Shown here: piece by piece, positions 38,401-47,200 of the stretch
How positions within the stretch are numbered: position 1 is the stretch's first letter
How the letters are laid out: each line of letters begins with the position of its first letter
Source of the DNA: Athripsodes cinereus
Lineage: Eukaryota; Arthropoda; Insecta; Trichoptera; Leptoceridae
Assembly: GCA_947579605.1 (NCBI GenBank)
Contig: OX388312.1
Location: forward strand, 5,890,001-5,954,000
Direction: 5' to 3'
Length of the DNA: 64,000 nucleotides
The notes under the pieces: generated by a model
What the model saw: only the letters and a program-made list of their open reading frames with translations
The model's database searches: none
Told to the model about the DNA's origin: nothing
Translations under genes and position numbers: made by a program

Positions 38401-41400
38401 TCGATTTTTTTAAAAGTCGGTATTCATGGCCTCTATTTTGTGCAGTTTTTACCAGCTTATTAATCATACCTCTTGAATAATACATACAAACATAATTCTT
38501 GAAATTCGAGGAGAATGTTGAATTAAAATAAATGAGCAAAAGGAGAAAAAGTACGCTACTCCAAGGGAATATTTAAGATCATCAATATTTTCACTTTTTG
38601 CAGTTAAAAACAATTTTACAGAATCTAGAAATAAAAATTGCATAACAACAACAAAATCATTAAACTGCGCAAACCTTGTAATTAAAACATAAATGAAAAT
38701 GACTATCAACGCGTGTTTATGGTGTTAGTAGGTATGATTGGAATTTCATAGTTCAACCATGTCGATCCAAACCATAAAACAACTATTAGCATGCCGTTGT
38801 TGAAATTTTATTAAAGTTATTCGTAAATGAAAATTACGCAGTTATCCCATAAAACACAACCTAAATTATTTTATCGACAAAAGCACCATTCAAAAATACT
38901 GAATAAAATCATCGCCGATTTTATTATTGACGAGCCAACACTCTAATCTATTAAATTTTATATTTCAGTGTTAATATTGTTAAACAACATTTTGAATGAT
39001 TTCAAATGTGAAATCACTAAGTTTTTTTTTATTTTTAAAAAGTCGTGTGAAACAAAAATAATTTATTTAATTATTGATACAATCGGGTGCCGGAGACTGT
39101 ATTTACTCGCTAAGAAGTGTAGATGTTAATCATATTTTTATTTTAAACCATTCTAGACGAATCGTTCCAATCAATTCAACTCCGGAAAAACCATGTATCT
39201 TGCATTTCTAAAGGAAGTTCATTTATTTATATGCACCATGTATAACATACCAAGCTAATTAATACCTATTCAAATAGGTTGACTAGCGGTCTAGTCTACT
39301 CGCCTTGTGAACGAAGGGTCGTGGGTTTGATTCTCGAAATGAACAGAATGTATCTTCTATTCTGGAGTTGGATTAATAAATTCATCTATACTGGTTGAAA
39401 GCCCTCATTTGATTAACAAAAAATATTGTCAGTTCATATTTTTGGTACTTAATGCAAACTATGCATTTTTGTGTAAGATAGTGAAACTAACGATGCAACA
39501 AAAACACAAATTGAGGACGATTACGCACTTTAAAATATTTTTTTTTACCTTTGATTGTATCTCTTTTTAAATATTTTCAATTTTTGAAGCTTTCATGAAG
39601 CAATAAAATCTTGAATACCTACTCGAAATAACTGTCTTCCGCTAGAAATAATTCTGGTTAAGCTATTGTAACCGGTTAAAAAAATCCGGTCAATGAGGTA
39701 TTATAATATTGCCATAATATTGTGATACCAAAAACAAGTCCAGTACCTACTGCTTACTGTAATATTGTTCGGAAGTTTCCCTATTTGTGTTTGGGTTTTA
39801 TTACGGTAAAACTGATGTTGATAAAGACACATCGGCGAATATTCTCAGGAATTCTGTTGAGTAAAAATATTATTAATAATAATTTTGTTTGGTAATAATA
39901 TATGCACGGGTTGCTAATATTACATAACCATCATTCACTTTGTACTACTCACTGAATTACCGAGTCGGTAATGGAGACAGTAAATTTTTACTGCATATTG
40001 AATCATAACATCGGAATTTGTTTGCCGTTCTGAACTATGACCGACTACCTATAATTCTATTACCGATCAAATAAGTTATTCTCGACGCGTCTCAATCTAA
40101 AATATTTTCTTGTATTTAAATGATAGGCGGGCTATTATGGACGCGGTCCATGTACCTATTATAAGTCCAGAATTTTCAGCATTTCTAGTTCAAATATTGT
40201 CGAGTTGGGTGGTACTATAATTTCAAGTATTTTATCGATACAGAGGGTCGTTCAAGACACGATCAAGATCTAGAATGTTTTCTTATGTCTTACAGATCAC
40301 AGCTACTTACTCTTGACGTGGTATAAACTTAAAAACTTTTCTAATATCTCAGAAACGTCGAATTGATATTATAGAAGTTACTCTGTGGTCTAAGTCTAGA
40401 ACAATTTCTATTATCTTACCGATCAGAGAAGTCACTCTGGACACAACGTATATCTAAAATATTTTCTATCATATTTATAGTATTGGTACACAGATAGTAG
40501 AATATTATAACTGGATAAATTGAAACAAGAGTTTCGTTTCGTTACTATCGTTTTACGTCCTCAAGGGTTCCGTCGGTCCGGGCGTCCCTCTTTCACAATA
40601 CACCGTTCCTATGACAACGATATCAGAGCGCAGGGAATGTCGTGGAAAGAGGTGACGCGATTGGCGCAGAGACGTTCTGAATGAAGGAGGCTGGTTTCTG
40701 CCCTGTGCTCCCGAGAGGAGCGTTGAGGGCGATGATGATGATGATGATGACTATCATCTTACCGATCAAAGAGGACACTCTGGTCGCGTTCTGACTCTAA
40801 TTCAATCTTTACTTGTGTATAATAAGAAACGTGAAATTGATATCAACAAAATTTATTGCTTGATTATCTAATTAGGGGTCTTCGAAATTGTTGAACTACC
40901 CATTTTTGTATTATTTTTCGTACTTTTGAGACAAAAGATTTTATTTAAAAAAAACTAATTTGACGCTTGTATACCTACTACGTATACTTATCCAATCGTT
41001 GATGTATCCGAGCCACGATGCCCACTCTCTGACGTTGGTTAGAGACTGCATAAAATTCTGATCTGCGATGGCGTCAGAAACAAACCTCTGGATTTACAGT
41101 AAATATAGGTATATAGTAGAAACTAGGAACTATGTAGTGTGACTAGGTACATTCGCAAACACTGTATATTTTGCAAACACTGCATTTTTCCTTCCTATAG
41201 AATTATTTATAACCAATTTGTTTTATGATTTAGGTAGTGCCTTCCATGAATTTTTAATAATATAATTTTTCATGCAATATTACAAAAATTATTGCTCTCA
41301 GATCTTCCTTAATCAGACATTTTTGGCATTATTATAGTAACATTTATTATTATTACTGAAAACACTTTCTGCTGGGATCATGACAGATTTTTGGTCGGTG

Positions 41401-42434
41401 TGATTCGAGAGAAGAAATGATTAGGAATTATTTGGAATAAAATTACTACTTATGCAATGAGACCTCCCGTTTTCTGTGAAAAAGATACAATTATTTATTT
41501 TATCAATAATTTTGGTAATTTTTTTCTAAGTATGAGTAAATTTCCCATATTTCACCAATTTGTAACTGATGTAGATTAATTTATTCTACTACTGTGGTAC
41601 TAATAGAAAAAAAATGACAATAATTTGTGTAGCATTAAAAAAAATATCGAATTTTGATCACTTTATTTTTTTCAATGATGTACAGATGCGTGCAAATGAG
41701 TATGATTTTGACCTAAATTACCTAAATCACTGCATATTTATGTTTTTTTTTTTTATATTTAAAATAAAATATTAATCTTTAAAATCAATAGGTGAATCAA
41801 AATCAAAAATAATAATTTGTTAAAAAAATCATGAATTTCTCGGTTTTTATTTCCAAGTTAGCAATATTAAATTTCTGGAATTAATTTTTCCAACCCTCCG
41901 AAGTAGTAACCTTTTCGTTTATATTGTTTTAAATTTTTCAGGGGACGATCCCAAGTCATATACCAACAATAACATGATCTGCATCCACGAGGCTCTCTTC
42001 ATCTCAATCACATTCATCTGGCTCCTGGTGCAAGTGGTCATCTTGGCTGCATGTTTGGTAGTGATAAAAAGGTAAATATGATTTACACATCTAACTCCTA
42101 GTTTTATGCAGTCATTTTATCTTTAATGTACAATACTTTCAATTTGCATCGTCCTAAAGGCTCTAATTTCAATGCCTTCATCTCGATTTGATACTTATGC
42201 CATAGTAAGGTACGTAATAGAGATGAAAAAAGTCTTTGCATAAAAAATGTATGCATGTAATAATAATTATGTGTGTTTATAAAAAAAAATTGATTTGATT
42301 TCAGGTACAGGAGTTTCGTTGAAGATAGTCATTATCAGAAAGACTATCATTCATTCGACAATTTGGGTTTTGACAGTTTCTCAACCACTCGAAGGGTTCA
42401 CTGGCCAGACCAGCAGGGGTCTGTGAGATCATAG
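17162..42434 (+). CDS. PAN/apple + zona pellucida (ZP) domain transmembrane protein, 5'-incomplete (11 exons)
   Basis: Exons: 17162-17458, 18859-19200, 22041-22135, 22868-23093, 23707-23929, 24401-24541, 25815-26035, 26735-26991, 37768-38188, 41942-42071 and 42305-42434. Together they give 2483 nt that stay in one frame (826 residues after a partial codon, then TAG), which strongly supports the model. Up to three PAN/apple-like Cys modules come first (exon 1; exon 2; exons 3-4). The ZP domain follows (exons 5-8 into 9), then a dibasic RPVR cleavage site (37801-37812), an acidic spacer, one membrane helix in exon 10 and a short cytoplasmic tail. Layout and size resemble the Drosophila apical-matrix ZP proteins of the neyo/nyobe/morpheyus/trynity group; NompA is a larger alternative. 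These proteins organise matrix at the apical surface of cuticle-forming cells. The signal-peptide exon was not found. Two AATAAA signals follow the stop (42445 and 42464). Confidence 0.9.
17459..18858. other. ZP gene intron 1
   Basis: Holds a retroelement-tail repeat at about 17790-17905 (CTGCATATCATTACATTTTT, CTTATGTAAACTGATTT, ending in AATAAA units) that recurs at 48640-48745. The rest is AT-rich with no other gene seen. Confidence 0.7.
18859..19200 (+). CDS. ZP gene exon 2 (second PAN-like module)
   Basis: Acceptor TTGTTTCAG; donor AATT|GTAAGT, phase 1 at both ends. Encodes PESCSQKLWTIESLNGFRL, VTNEQCSRHML, GKCILYREDKF and WYIENQCAEN. The Cys pattern is PAN-like. Confidence 0.88.
19285..19425 (-). 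repeat. Inverted copy of the 11430-11575 repeat
   Basis: GGCAGCGCCCGCCACATACC, ATTTAATGTCGCATTAAAGC and GCTGCCCCGAGGGA, within intron 2, just after a family A end fragment (19238-19275). Confidence 0.8.
19855..20095 (+). mobile_element. tRNA-derived SINE (family C)
   Basis: AACGCTCTTGCCTTTAAGTC is followed by a B-box-like GGTTTCGATTCCCGGCCAGG, then GAATGACCTTTTT, GAGTCTGAGCGTTACATG, GTCGCGTTAGTACCCATAA and TTGGGACTAGCTCCATCTGT. Family C copies also occur at 29800, 33330, 49893, 53492 and 57785. Confidence 0.8.
21193..21340 (+). repeat. Family B (LINE 3' tail) in intron 2
   Basis: GTTAGTTGGAAGAAATCGCG, CTCTGTGATAAACTCGCCCT and AAAGAATAAATAAATAAATA. Ends in a TAAA microsatellite. Confidence 0.8.
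21544..21782. mobile_element. Long-arm foldback element in intron 2
   Basis: CGTTGGTTCAATGAAACCTC at the left is inverted at the right end, with arms of about 100 bp (including TTTTACAGGGGACGC and CCACAGATCAACAAATGTAA) around a short AT centre. There is no coding capacity. Confidence 0.9.
22041..22135 (+). CDS. ZP gene exon 3 (start of third PAN module)
   Basis: Acceptor CACTTGCAG. Encodes LPKEINRCSFEEYYNQTLKH and VILHGVSTSE. The only donor keeping frame with exon 4 is GAG|GTTGGT, a weak site. The stronger-looking GTAATG four bases later would create a stop. Confidence 0.8.
22372..22571. other. Assembly gap (200 N)
   Basis: Exactly 200 N in ZP intron 3. The round length suggests a placeholder, so the real intron length is unknown. 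Confidence 0.98.
22868..23093 (+). CDS. ZP gene exon 4 (rest of third PAN module)
   Basis: Acceptor TTTCCAG; donor ATG|GTAAGA. Encodes CKNRCENERRFNCRGFTT, the clearest PAN/apple signature in the protein, then SCLLHSEDI and YYRRVTCLN. Confidence 0.9.
23707..23929 (+). CDS. ZP gene exon 5 (start of ZP domain)
   Basis: Acceptor GTTAAAG gives VTVVCTPSAMQITYLPRSDF, joining in frame to FRGRIYASGHSETC and VIPFTEQQQCGVN. This is the N-terminal ZP signature. The donor is AA|GTGAGT (phase 2). Confidence 0.9.
24401..24541 (+). CDS. ZP gene exon 6
   Basis: Acceptor TTTTTCCAG; donor CAG|GTAAAT. Encodes YTLLVIQNNPIIQAQGDRFV followed by VGCVAPPYFN, the ZP-N/ZP-C linker region with a conserved Cys. Confidence 0.9.
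25815..26035 (+). CDS. ZP gene exon 7
   Basis: Acceptor TATTCTAG; donor ATG|GTAAAA. Encodes a Ser/Thr/Asn linker, then PKVKMYIINEPEG and AVALGETIELRIEAES, typical of the ZP-C subdomain start. Confidence 0.9.
26735..26991 (+). CDS. ZP gene exon 8 (ZP-C subdomain)
   Basis: Acceptor ATGTTTTCAG; donor GAG|GTATTT. Encodes YHLVASSQLGDSSVLLLDSR, GCPTGQVDFPAL, RFRAFRFPNSHVIKF and VQFCAGKCEE, the conserved Cys ladder of ZP-C. Confidence 0.92.
27303..27505 (-). repeat. Dispersed repeat family A, minus orientation
   Basis: ATACCATCACGGTATATCCC, ATTAAGACATTTTGGGATGG, CATCGCTGAATTTAAGATGT and ACCGGTTGCTCCACG; in intron 8. Confidence 0.85.
28030..28165 (+). repeat. Family A right half, left parent of the tandem duplication junction
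   Basis: AAGCGATGAGGTTCGCCCCT, GGCACGAAGAGGTCAGCTTG and CACCCCACTTCTGGGATATA. The duplicated block begins inside it. Confidence 0.8.
28802..29283 (-). mobile_element. Helitron-like non-autonomous element, copy 1
   Basis: Read on the minus strand it starts A|TCTATATAAATC, has ATAACTTGAGAACGGCTGAA then CCGAATTGG near the 5' end, and ends GGAACATCTAG|T: TC start, CTAG end, inserted between A and T, as Helitrons do. 482 bp, no coding. Confidence 0.65.
29340..29543. mobile_element. hAT MITE with 8-bp target duplication, copy 1
   Basis: Begins CAGTGTTTCCCAAACT and ends AGTTTGGGAACCACTG (inverted, one mismatch). Perfect 8-bp duplications CTCTAGAC lie at 29332-29339 and 29544-29551. The repeated GGTACGC words inside are typical of subterminal transposase sites. 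Confidence 0.95.
29800..30170 (-). mobile_element. SINE family C with internal 75-bp triplication, copy 1
   Basis: Minus-strand B-box-like AGTTCCCGGGGTCAATTCCC sits near 30130 and the 3' part TTAGTTTGGGACTGACTCGA near 29810. A 75-bp segment starting TGCACTAAACACGTATAT repeats at 29891, 29966 and 30041. Confidence 0.8.
30536..30712 (-). mobile_element. tRNA-derived SINE (family D), copy 1
   Basis: On the minus strand: GTCGGTAGCCTGGAGGTAGA (A-box-like), then GGTCCGTGGTTCGATCCCAG (B-box), then the CCCCTTTCACGGCACAAGC tail and a T/A run. It is long enough to hold a full tRNA-like head. Confidence 0.85.
30905..31042 (+). repeat. Family B (LINE 3' tail), copy 1
   Basis: GAAGAGGTCGCACCTTTGCG, GATAAACTCGCCCTCTGTAC and a GAATAAATAAATAAAT tail. 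Confidence 0.8.
31438..31674 (+). repeat. Hybrid family A repeat at the duplication junction
   Basis: The left part matches 34966-35187, and the right part (CCACTTCTGGGATATAAAGT) matches 28133 onward. Confidence 0.85.
32329..32810 (-). mobile_element. Helitron-like non-autonomous element, copy 2
   Basis: Same element in the second tandem unit. Confidence 0.65.
32867..33070. mobile_element. hAT MITE with 8-bp target duplication, copy 2
   Basis: Second-unit copy with the same CTCTAGAC flanks. Confidence 0.95.
33327..33700 (-). mobile_element. SINE family C with internal 75-bp triplication, copy 2
   Basis: Second-unit counterpart with a 2-bp insertion in one repeat (TATGTATAACACTC). Confidence 0.8.
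34066..34242 (-). mobile_element. tRNA-derived SINE (family D), copy 2
   Basis: Second-unit copy of the SINE at 30536. Confidence 0.85.
34434..34573 (+). repeat. Family B (LINE 3' tail), copy 2
   Basis: Second-unit counterpart. Confidence 0.8.
34966..35210 (+). repeat. Dispersed repeat family A, right parent of the junction
   Basis: CTCCGTGGAGTCCACGACAA through CTGGCTACCTCACTTAATGG and ATATGCCATG. Confidence 0.85.
35332..35530 (-). repeat. Dispersed repeat family A, minus orientation
   Basis: CTTATCATGGCATTGCCCAG, AAATGGGGTACTCAGCAGAT and CCGGAAACTCTACGG. Diverged. Confidence 0.7.
35531..37767. other. Distal part of ZP intron 8
   Basis: Mostly AT-rich unassigned DNA. A possible LINE C-terminal scrap lies at about 35985-36165 (EDREEWKRK in one frame), too short to classify. 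Confidence 0.35.
37121..37151 (-). other. Hammerhead-ribozyme-like core
   Basis: On the minus strand CTGATGA is followed by a GGGT-GTCT-ACCC hairpin, GAAA, and the palindrome AGGCCT then C. This matches the hammerhead core (CUGAUGA, stem II, GAAA, minimal palindromic stem III, cleavage C) found in Penelope-like elements. Downstream an AATAAAGTG tail follows. Stem I pairing is poor, so activity is doubtful. Confidence 0.55.
37768..38188 (+). CDS. ZP gene exon 9 (end of ZP domain, cleavage site, spacer)
   Basis: Acceptor GTTCCAG; donor TTG|GTGAGT. Begins IICEAQRSG, the last ZP cysteine. A furin-type RPVR follows 11 residues into the exon, then about 125 residues of Asn/Asp-rich spacer with no recognised domain. 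Confidence 0.9.
39283..39400 (+). repeat. Possible tRNA-derived SINE head
   Basis: GGTCTAGTCTACTCGCCTTG followed by CGTGGGTTTGATTCTCG has A/B-box-like spacing but lacks the family C or D tail. Confidence 0.3.
40550..40751 (+). mobile_element. LINE 3' end with (GAT)n tail
   Basis: One frame reads DNDIRAQGMSWKEVTRLAQR before a stop, then CTGCCCTGTGCTCCCGAGAG and a run of GATGATGAT. This resembles the ORF2 terminus and microsatellite tail of RTE-like LINEs. The GC content is much higher than in the surroundings. Confidence 0.65.
41942..42071 (+). CDS. ZP gene exon 10 (transmembrane helix)
   Basis: Acceptor TTTTTCAG; donor AAG|GTAAAT. Encodes about 22 hydrophobic residues (LFISITFIWLLVQVVILAAC) followed by VVIKR, a stop-transfer end. 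Confidence 0.9.
42305..42434 (+). CDS. ZP gene exon 11 (cytoplasmic tail, stop)
   Basis: Acceptor GATTTCAG. Encodes a 43-residue polar tail rich in Tyr, Ser and His ending GSVRS, stop TAG at 42432-42434. Confidence 0.9.
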
Positions 42435-42830
42435 CTAGATATGGAATAAAAAAAGTGTTATTGAATAAATGTACATACCTACATTATTATATATTTAATA
42501 ATTTAGAATAAACACGAAGCCATAAACTACGTTACCATTAGGTTTGTTATAAGAACTTTTAATTAGACGTAATTATTCTCTGGTTTTGTTTTTAGTATTT
42601 TATGTATTGAGTGTTTGTTTTTTTCTTTGTTGAGAATTTTTGTTGCTTGATTTAAAATGAAATTATTATTTATGAAAGAAAAAAATATATGAGTACCCAT
42701 ATCTAATTTTTATTTTTATTTTAATAATCAGAGTTTCATAATTTTCAATGAACTTATTAACTACAGCAGAAAATGCTACCTTTTTTGTACGGTTGTTATC
42801 AAATTAAAGCAATTAAATATAAATAAGCCC

Positions 42831-43076
42831 GTTGAGTCGCCGGTAAAGAAAAAGCCCCCCAATCTTTTCTGTGAGTTTTGAGTATACTGTAAAATGTAGG
42901 TATGCGTAAAACGTTACATTTTGTGACATTTGACATCTTTAGTTCAGCGGTGAGGTTTGCCACCCAACTTGAAAATCTTTACATTCATTGGCAAGTAGAG
43001 GAAGAATTGCACGCTTATGATAAGCAGTTGATCCGCTGGTTACCTCATTTATGTGATATGCCGTGGTGGGATGGAT
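42831..43076 (+). repeat. Dispersed repeat family A
   Basis: CGTTGAGTCGCCGGTAAAGA through GTGATATGCCGTGGTGGGAT. Lies just downstream of the ZP gene. Confidence 0.8.
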
Positions 43077-43090
43077 GTTATGACTACTGT

Positions 43091-43255
43091 ACCATACCAT
43101 ACCATAACAGCTTATCCCATAAGCGCGATAGCCAGCTGACGATCACAAACTATAAACATGCAGATTGTTCTCTCCATACGAATAAAAAAATACAATCATT
43201 ATGAGTGGCATACCTAATCGCTGAATTGTAGATGTTAACTGTCTTATACGTGAGG
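43091..43255 (-). repeat. Family A copy inverted relative to its neighbour
   Basis: Separated from the previous copy by an ATACC-type microsatellite (CCATACCATACCATAAC). Confidence 0.75.
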
Positions 43256-44055
43256 TTGTACAAGCGGTGAATGTTAAAAATAAAAATATTTTTCATTTGT
43301 ACACATATTTTATTTATATTACTTTATATAGGTAAATGTGAGAAATTAATTAATACATAAATTATACAAATATACATACATATGTACAATAAAAATATAA
43401 AATTTAAAAAATATTAATAAAATATTATTTTTATAAAAAAATCGCTTGAGTATTAATATAAATAATATTATTAATAAAAAGTAATATAAATATTAAAAAT
43501 AACATAAATATACATAAATACATACAGAATATAGTTATTTATTAAATTAAATTATTATTTATTTAAGCGAAAAAGTACATTCAAAACTCTATTAAGCTAG
43601 GTATAATACTTAATCCAGTAATCTATCTTATGATGTCCTGACACAGTGCCCTCGACTTTTTACAAAATTTATTCCATAGTTATAATTTTAGGATTATAAA
43701 CAATACTAAAATTAGCAGACACATTTTTCTTCAAACATGGATATAAAAACTAGATGCATTTTTTAAATATGAATCTGAGTTCGATAGAAACCAAATACCT
43801 ACATACCAATCATCATCTCGATTAGCGATATGCTTATGTCATGAAGATGGAATAGGTTGACAGCGAGATAACGAACCCAGGATCTCTAGATTGAAATTCT
43901 GACTACCCTCACAGTCACAGCAAAACTTCAGTTGGACTTCTACCTCCATATATGTGTTCAGAATTTGTTTATGCTTTAGTAATGTCTGTAATCTATAGTT
44001 AAACTAGGTATAGAATAAAGTTTTGCGCAAGAGGAGGTGTATACTTAAAAAAATG
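43256..44055. other. Convergent intergenic region, low-complexity AT
   Basis: 43260-43620 is almost entirely A/T. A short repeat shared with 7797 lies at about 43805-43900. No gene. Confidence 0.5.
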
Positions 44056-44235
44056 TCAGTTATTATTACTGTTGCTTGAACTAATGGGGCTTTTTGGTGT
44101 AGAGTTCAGAACCTTTGGCGCTGGTTGACGTACCAACTTCTGGTTTGTGGCAGCGTTGTAGTTATAGCCCACATCTCCACCTCCACGGCCTCGTCCACCC
44201 CCTGCTCCGAAACTGGCAACCCCTTCGTACCTTAC
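44056..44235 (-). CDS. RR cuticle gene exon 4 (C-terminus, stop)
   Basis: Acceptor ATCAACAG; the exon itself begins GTAAGG. Encodes VRYEG, a Gly/Arg stretch and a Ser/Asn tail; TGA at 44056-44058. Confidence 0.9.
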   Translation of the reverse strand, partial: VRYEGVASFGAGGGRGRGGGDVGYNYNAATNQKLVRQPAPKVLNSTPKSPISSSNSNNN

Positions 44236-47200
44236 CTGTTGATCAGAAATTTTATATTTATCGTTGAGGGGTGAATATTATGTTTTTACTAGGGGTAGTT
44301 TTATTATGAAAAAATAAATGGATAAAATATTAATGGACAAGGGATATTTGATAGGCAAATGTGTTGAGAGTAAATCGTAGCCAATATTTTAGTAGAGGTT
44401 ATAAATATTTTGTGTGAAGTATTAGGAGCTATTATGAGAAATTATTTATTTTCATAGCTGATATGAGGGATGTGTTTTTTGAGGATTAAATCAAACGTTT
44501 ATTTACTGTGGAGTACGAGTTAAATACTATGCCTTTATTAATATTTATGGTTATGTTGTGATATTCGTGGTTTACGTTTATCATTTTGAGAGATTTTTTC
44601 TTATCAATAATCAAACCATTTGATTTTCTTTACATCGCTGCAAGTATTTTTAAACAAACTGTTTTTCAAAGACTGTTTAAGTTCACTTGCAGGTTTCAAA
44701 ATCAACAATAGTAATAAGCCAAACTCACAACTATTTAGTTACGCAATCCATGTAATACCTCTCAATTTTAGGATTGAATAACTTCAAAATATTCAAAGCA
44801 ATCTACACCAAAAATGGTATTAAGAATTTGGCAATTCTACATTTACATAAGTTTTGGCTTAAATTTAAAATAAAAGTGCTTTCGAGAATAAGAAAGACAT
44901 AATTAAGATATCTAATAAATAATTGTGGTATTCAAGTAAACTGTATAATCAAACGAAGACCTGTGGTTTGTATCCATCGATTCCTGCCTCATACTCCACG
45001 ATCTGTGTGCGGCCATCAGGAAGCAAAACTCTGTAGACTCCATTAGCCAGATCTCCTTTCCTCTTCTCGTTGTGTCCAAAATCGAGACTGATGGATGGGT
45101 CTTTGACTTCGTAGGAGAAATCATAGTTTGCGGGTTCCTGTAATTGTATCACATTTTTTATCTTTTTATCTGTAGATTCCTTACAAATACATGCCTTGCT
45201 ATAAGCAACTTTATGAAGTAAATTGGAAACTGCCTCAGTATATAGGTGAATAAAAAAATAAATAAAAAAAAATTGTTATCTAGTAAAAAGGAAATGTCGA
45301 TAGGTACCTATTGATTTTTTTTCATAAATTTAGATTTATTCATAATTTTCATAGCAATGTTCGCATTTCGCATTTTTTAGTTCGAATCAGTCAAATAAAT
45401 CTTACGCTTGGTCCATCGTCTCCATACCCTCCTCCAGATCCACCAGCTTTGGGTGGAAGATACTCCTTGCCTTCTGGGCGGCACCAAACACTTGGCAGTA
45501 AGCCAAAGAGTATGACACACGATACCTGAAAGAAAAATACAATAGGCGCCTGTAAGAAGAAGCCTTCACTTTTATGAGTTAGATATTGTAGGTAGGTATT
45601 AGTTTGTGCTGGAAGTGTTTCAACGGAATAAAATTTTTAATGCTCAATTTCTTCACTTCAAAAATCCGTGCATGGCTCCGAATTTAGAAAAAAAAATGAT
45701 TTAAAGTATCTGACCGAAACTTTGGTTTATAAATGCTTTTACATTGTGAACGTGTTGTGTTTGCGTATTAATTATGAAAGTTTTCTGACACACATGAATA
45801 TTCGTAGACGCTTGACCAGATACATGATAATTTATTCTTTAAGATCAATAGTTTTTTATTCTTTCATTTAATATATTATAAGGAATATAATATACAGTAT
45901 GTATATTGATTTATATAGGTGTAGAGGGTATCTTTTCCCGGATTATTTTTGTTCCCGGGAAACGGGAAATTCATTATTATATTTATAAATATTCAATTTT
46001 CAACAAATTTGGTATAAAAACTCTCATAACTTGTTGACCCTTGCAAACATTTTGATTTGATAAAAAAAAATCAAATTTTGGTTACCAATATAAGTAATTT
46101 GCTTAAAAAAAACTAAATAGCTGACTGACGAGATTTATTTAGGTACTCTATGTTATATCAAAATATAAATTGTTTACAAAATATATAAACTTTTAATTTT
46201 TGATCATCCTATCAAGCAAAAAAATGTTATGGATTTTGGCAAAGCTTTTTAAAGGTTTTTGACTTTAAAAAATGAGAAATTTCGACAGAAAAAGATTTTT
46301 TATATCGGTTAATATCCATGAATAAAACAAAAAAAATGACAGTTGGCTGCACTAATATTTTTAAGAACTATCTAACTTTTCGAAATATGTAAAAAAAAAA
46401 CAAGAAAAATTGTAGGATTCTTATACATTGTCGGCCAAACACACCTCCGATTTCGAATTATATTTACCTAGAATAATTATGCTTCTTTCAAACGAATACA
46501 TTGAAGCTATAGTTAAGTTTTTTTTTAAAGTAGGTATAACACTTATATTGGTAATTAATATTATTTTTCCTATTTTCATATCAAAATATTCGTTAGCTTC
46601 TACAAGTTTATCACGACTATTACAGTTAACTAAACAAAGATTTCGGTATCGGTATGGCAATCTGCATGACTAATAATTTGTATTTTTTCCCGGGAAAGGA
46701 TTAGTTTTTTCCCGGGAAACGGGAAATAAAAATTAGAGGGTTTTCCCGGGATTTCCCGGGCGGGAATTCCCGGGAGTAACCCTCTAGGTGTAATCTACTT
46801 GAAATTAAGCTGATTTTCTTTCATCACAATTCAGCACATTTCTTGAATAAAAAGTGGATAAATATAGGGAACACTGATTTGCTGGCTACCCCACTTGTGG
46901 GATATGGCATGATGGCTCCTACTACTATACCATCACGGCATATCCCATAAGTGGGATAGCCAACGGACCAGCTGCATATTATAAACATGCAAGCTGCCAT
47001 GTTTCTCCATGCAAATATAAAATCAAGACATTCGGGATGGGTGGTAAACCTCATCGCTGAATTTAAGATGCAAAATATATTTCAATAATATAGCGAATAT
47101 AGTAAATAACTATGATATAATCCCGTGGAGCACCCGGTAAAGAATTGGTCTCCCACTCTTCTGCGTAACTTTTCGAGTGTCCTGTAAAAGGCAGGTGTCC

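Larger units (their letters stand above)
38189..41941. other. ZP gene intron 9
   Basis: Apart from the possible SINE head at 39283 and the LINE tail at 40550, I see only AT-rich sequence with no gene. Confidence 0.5.
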
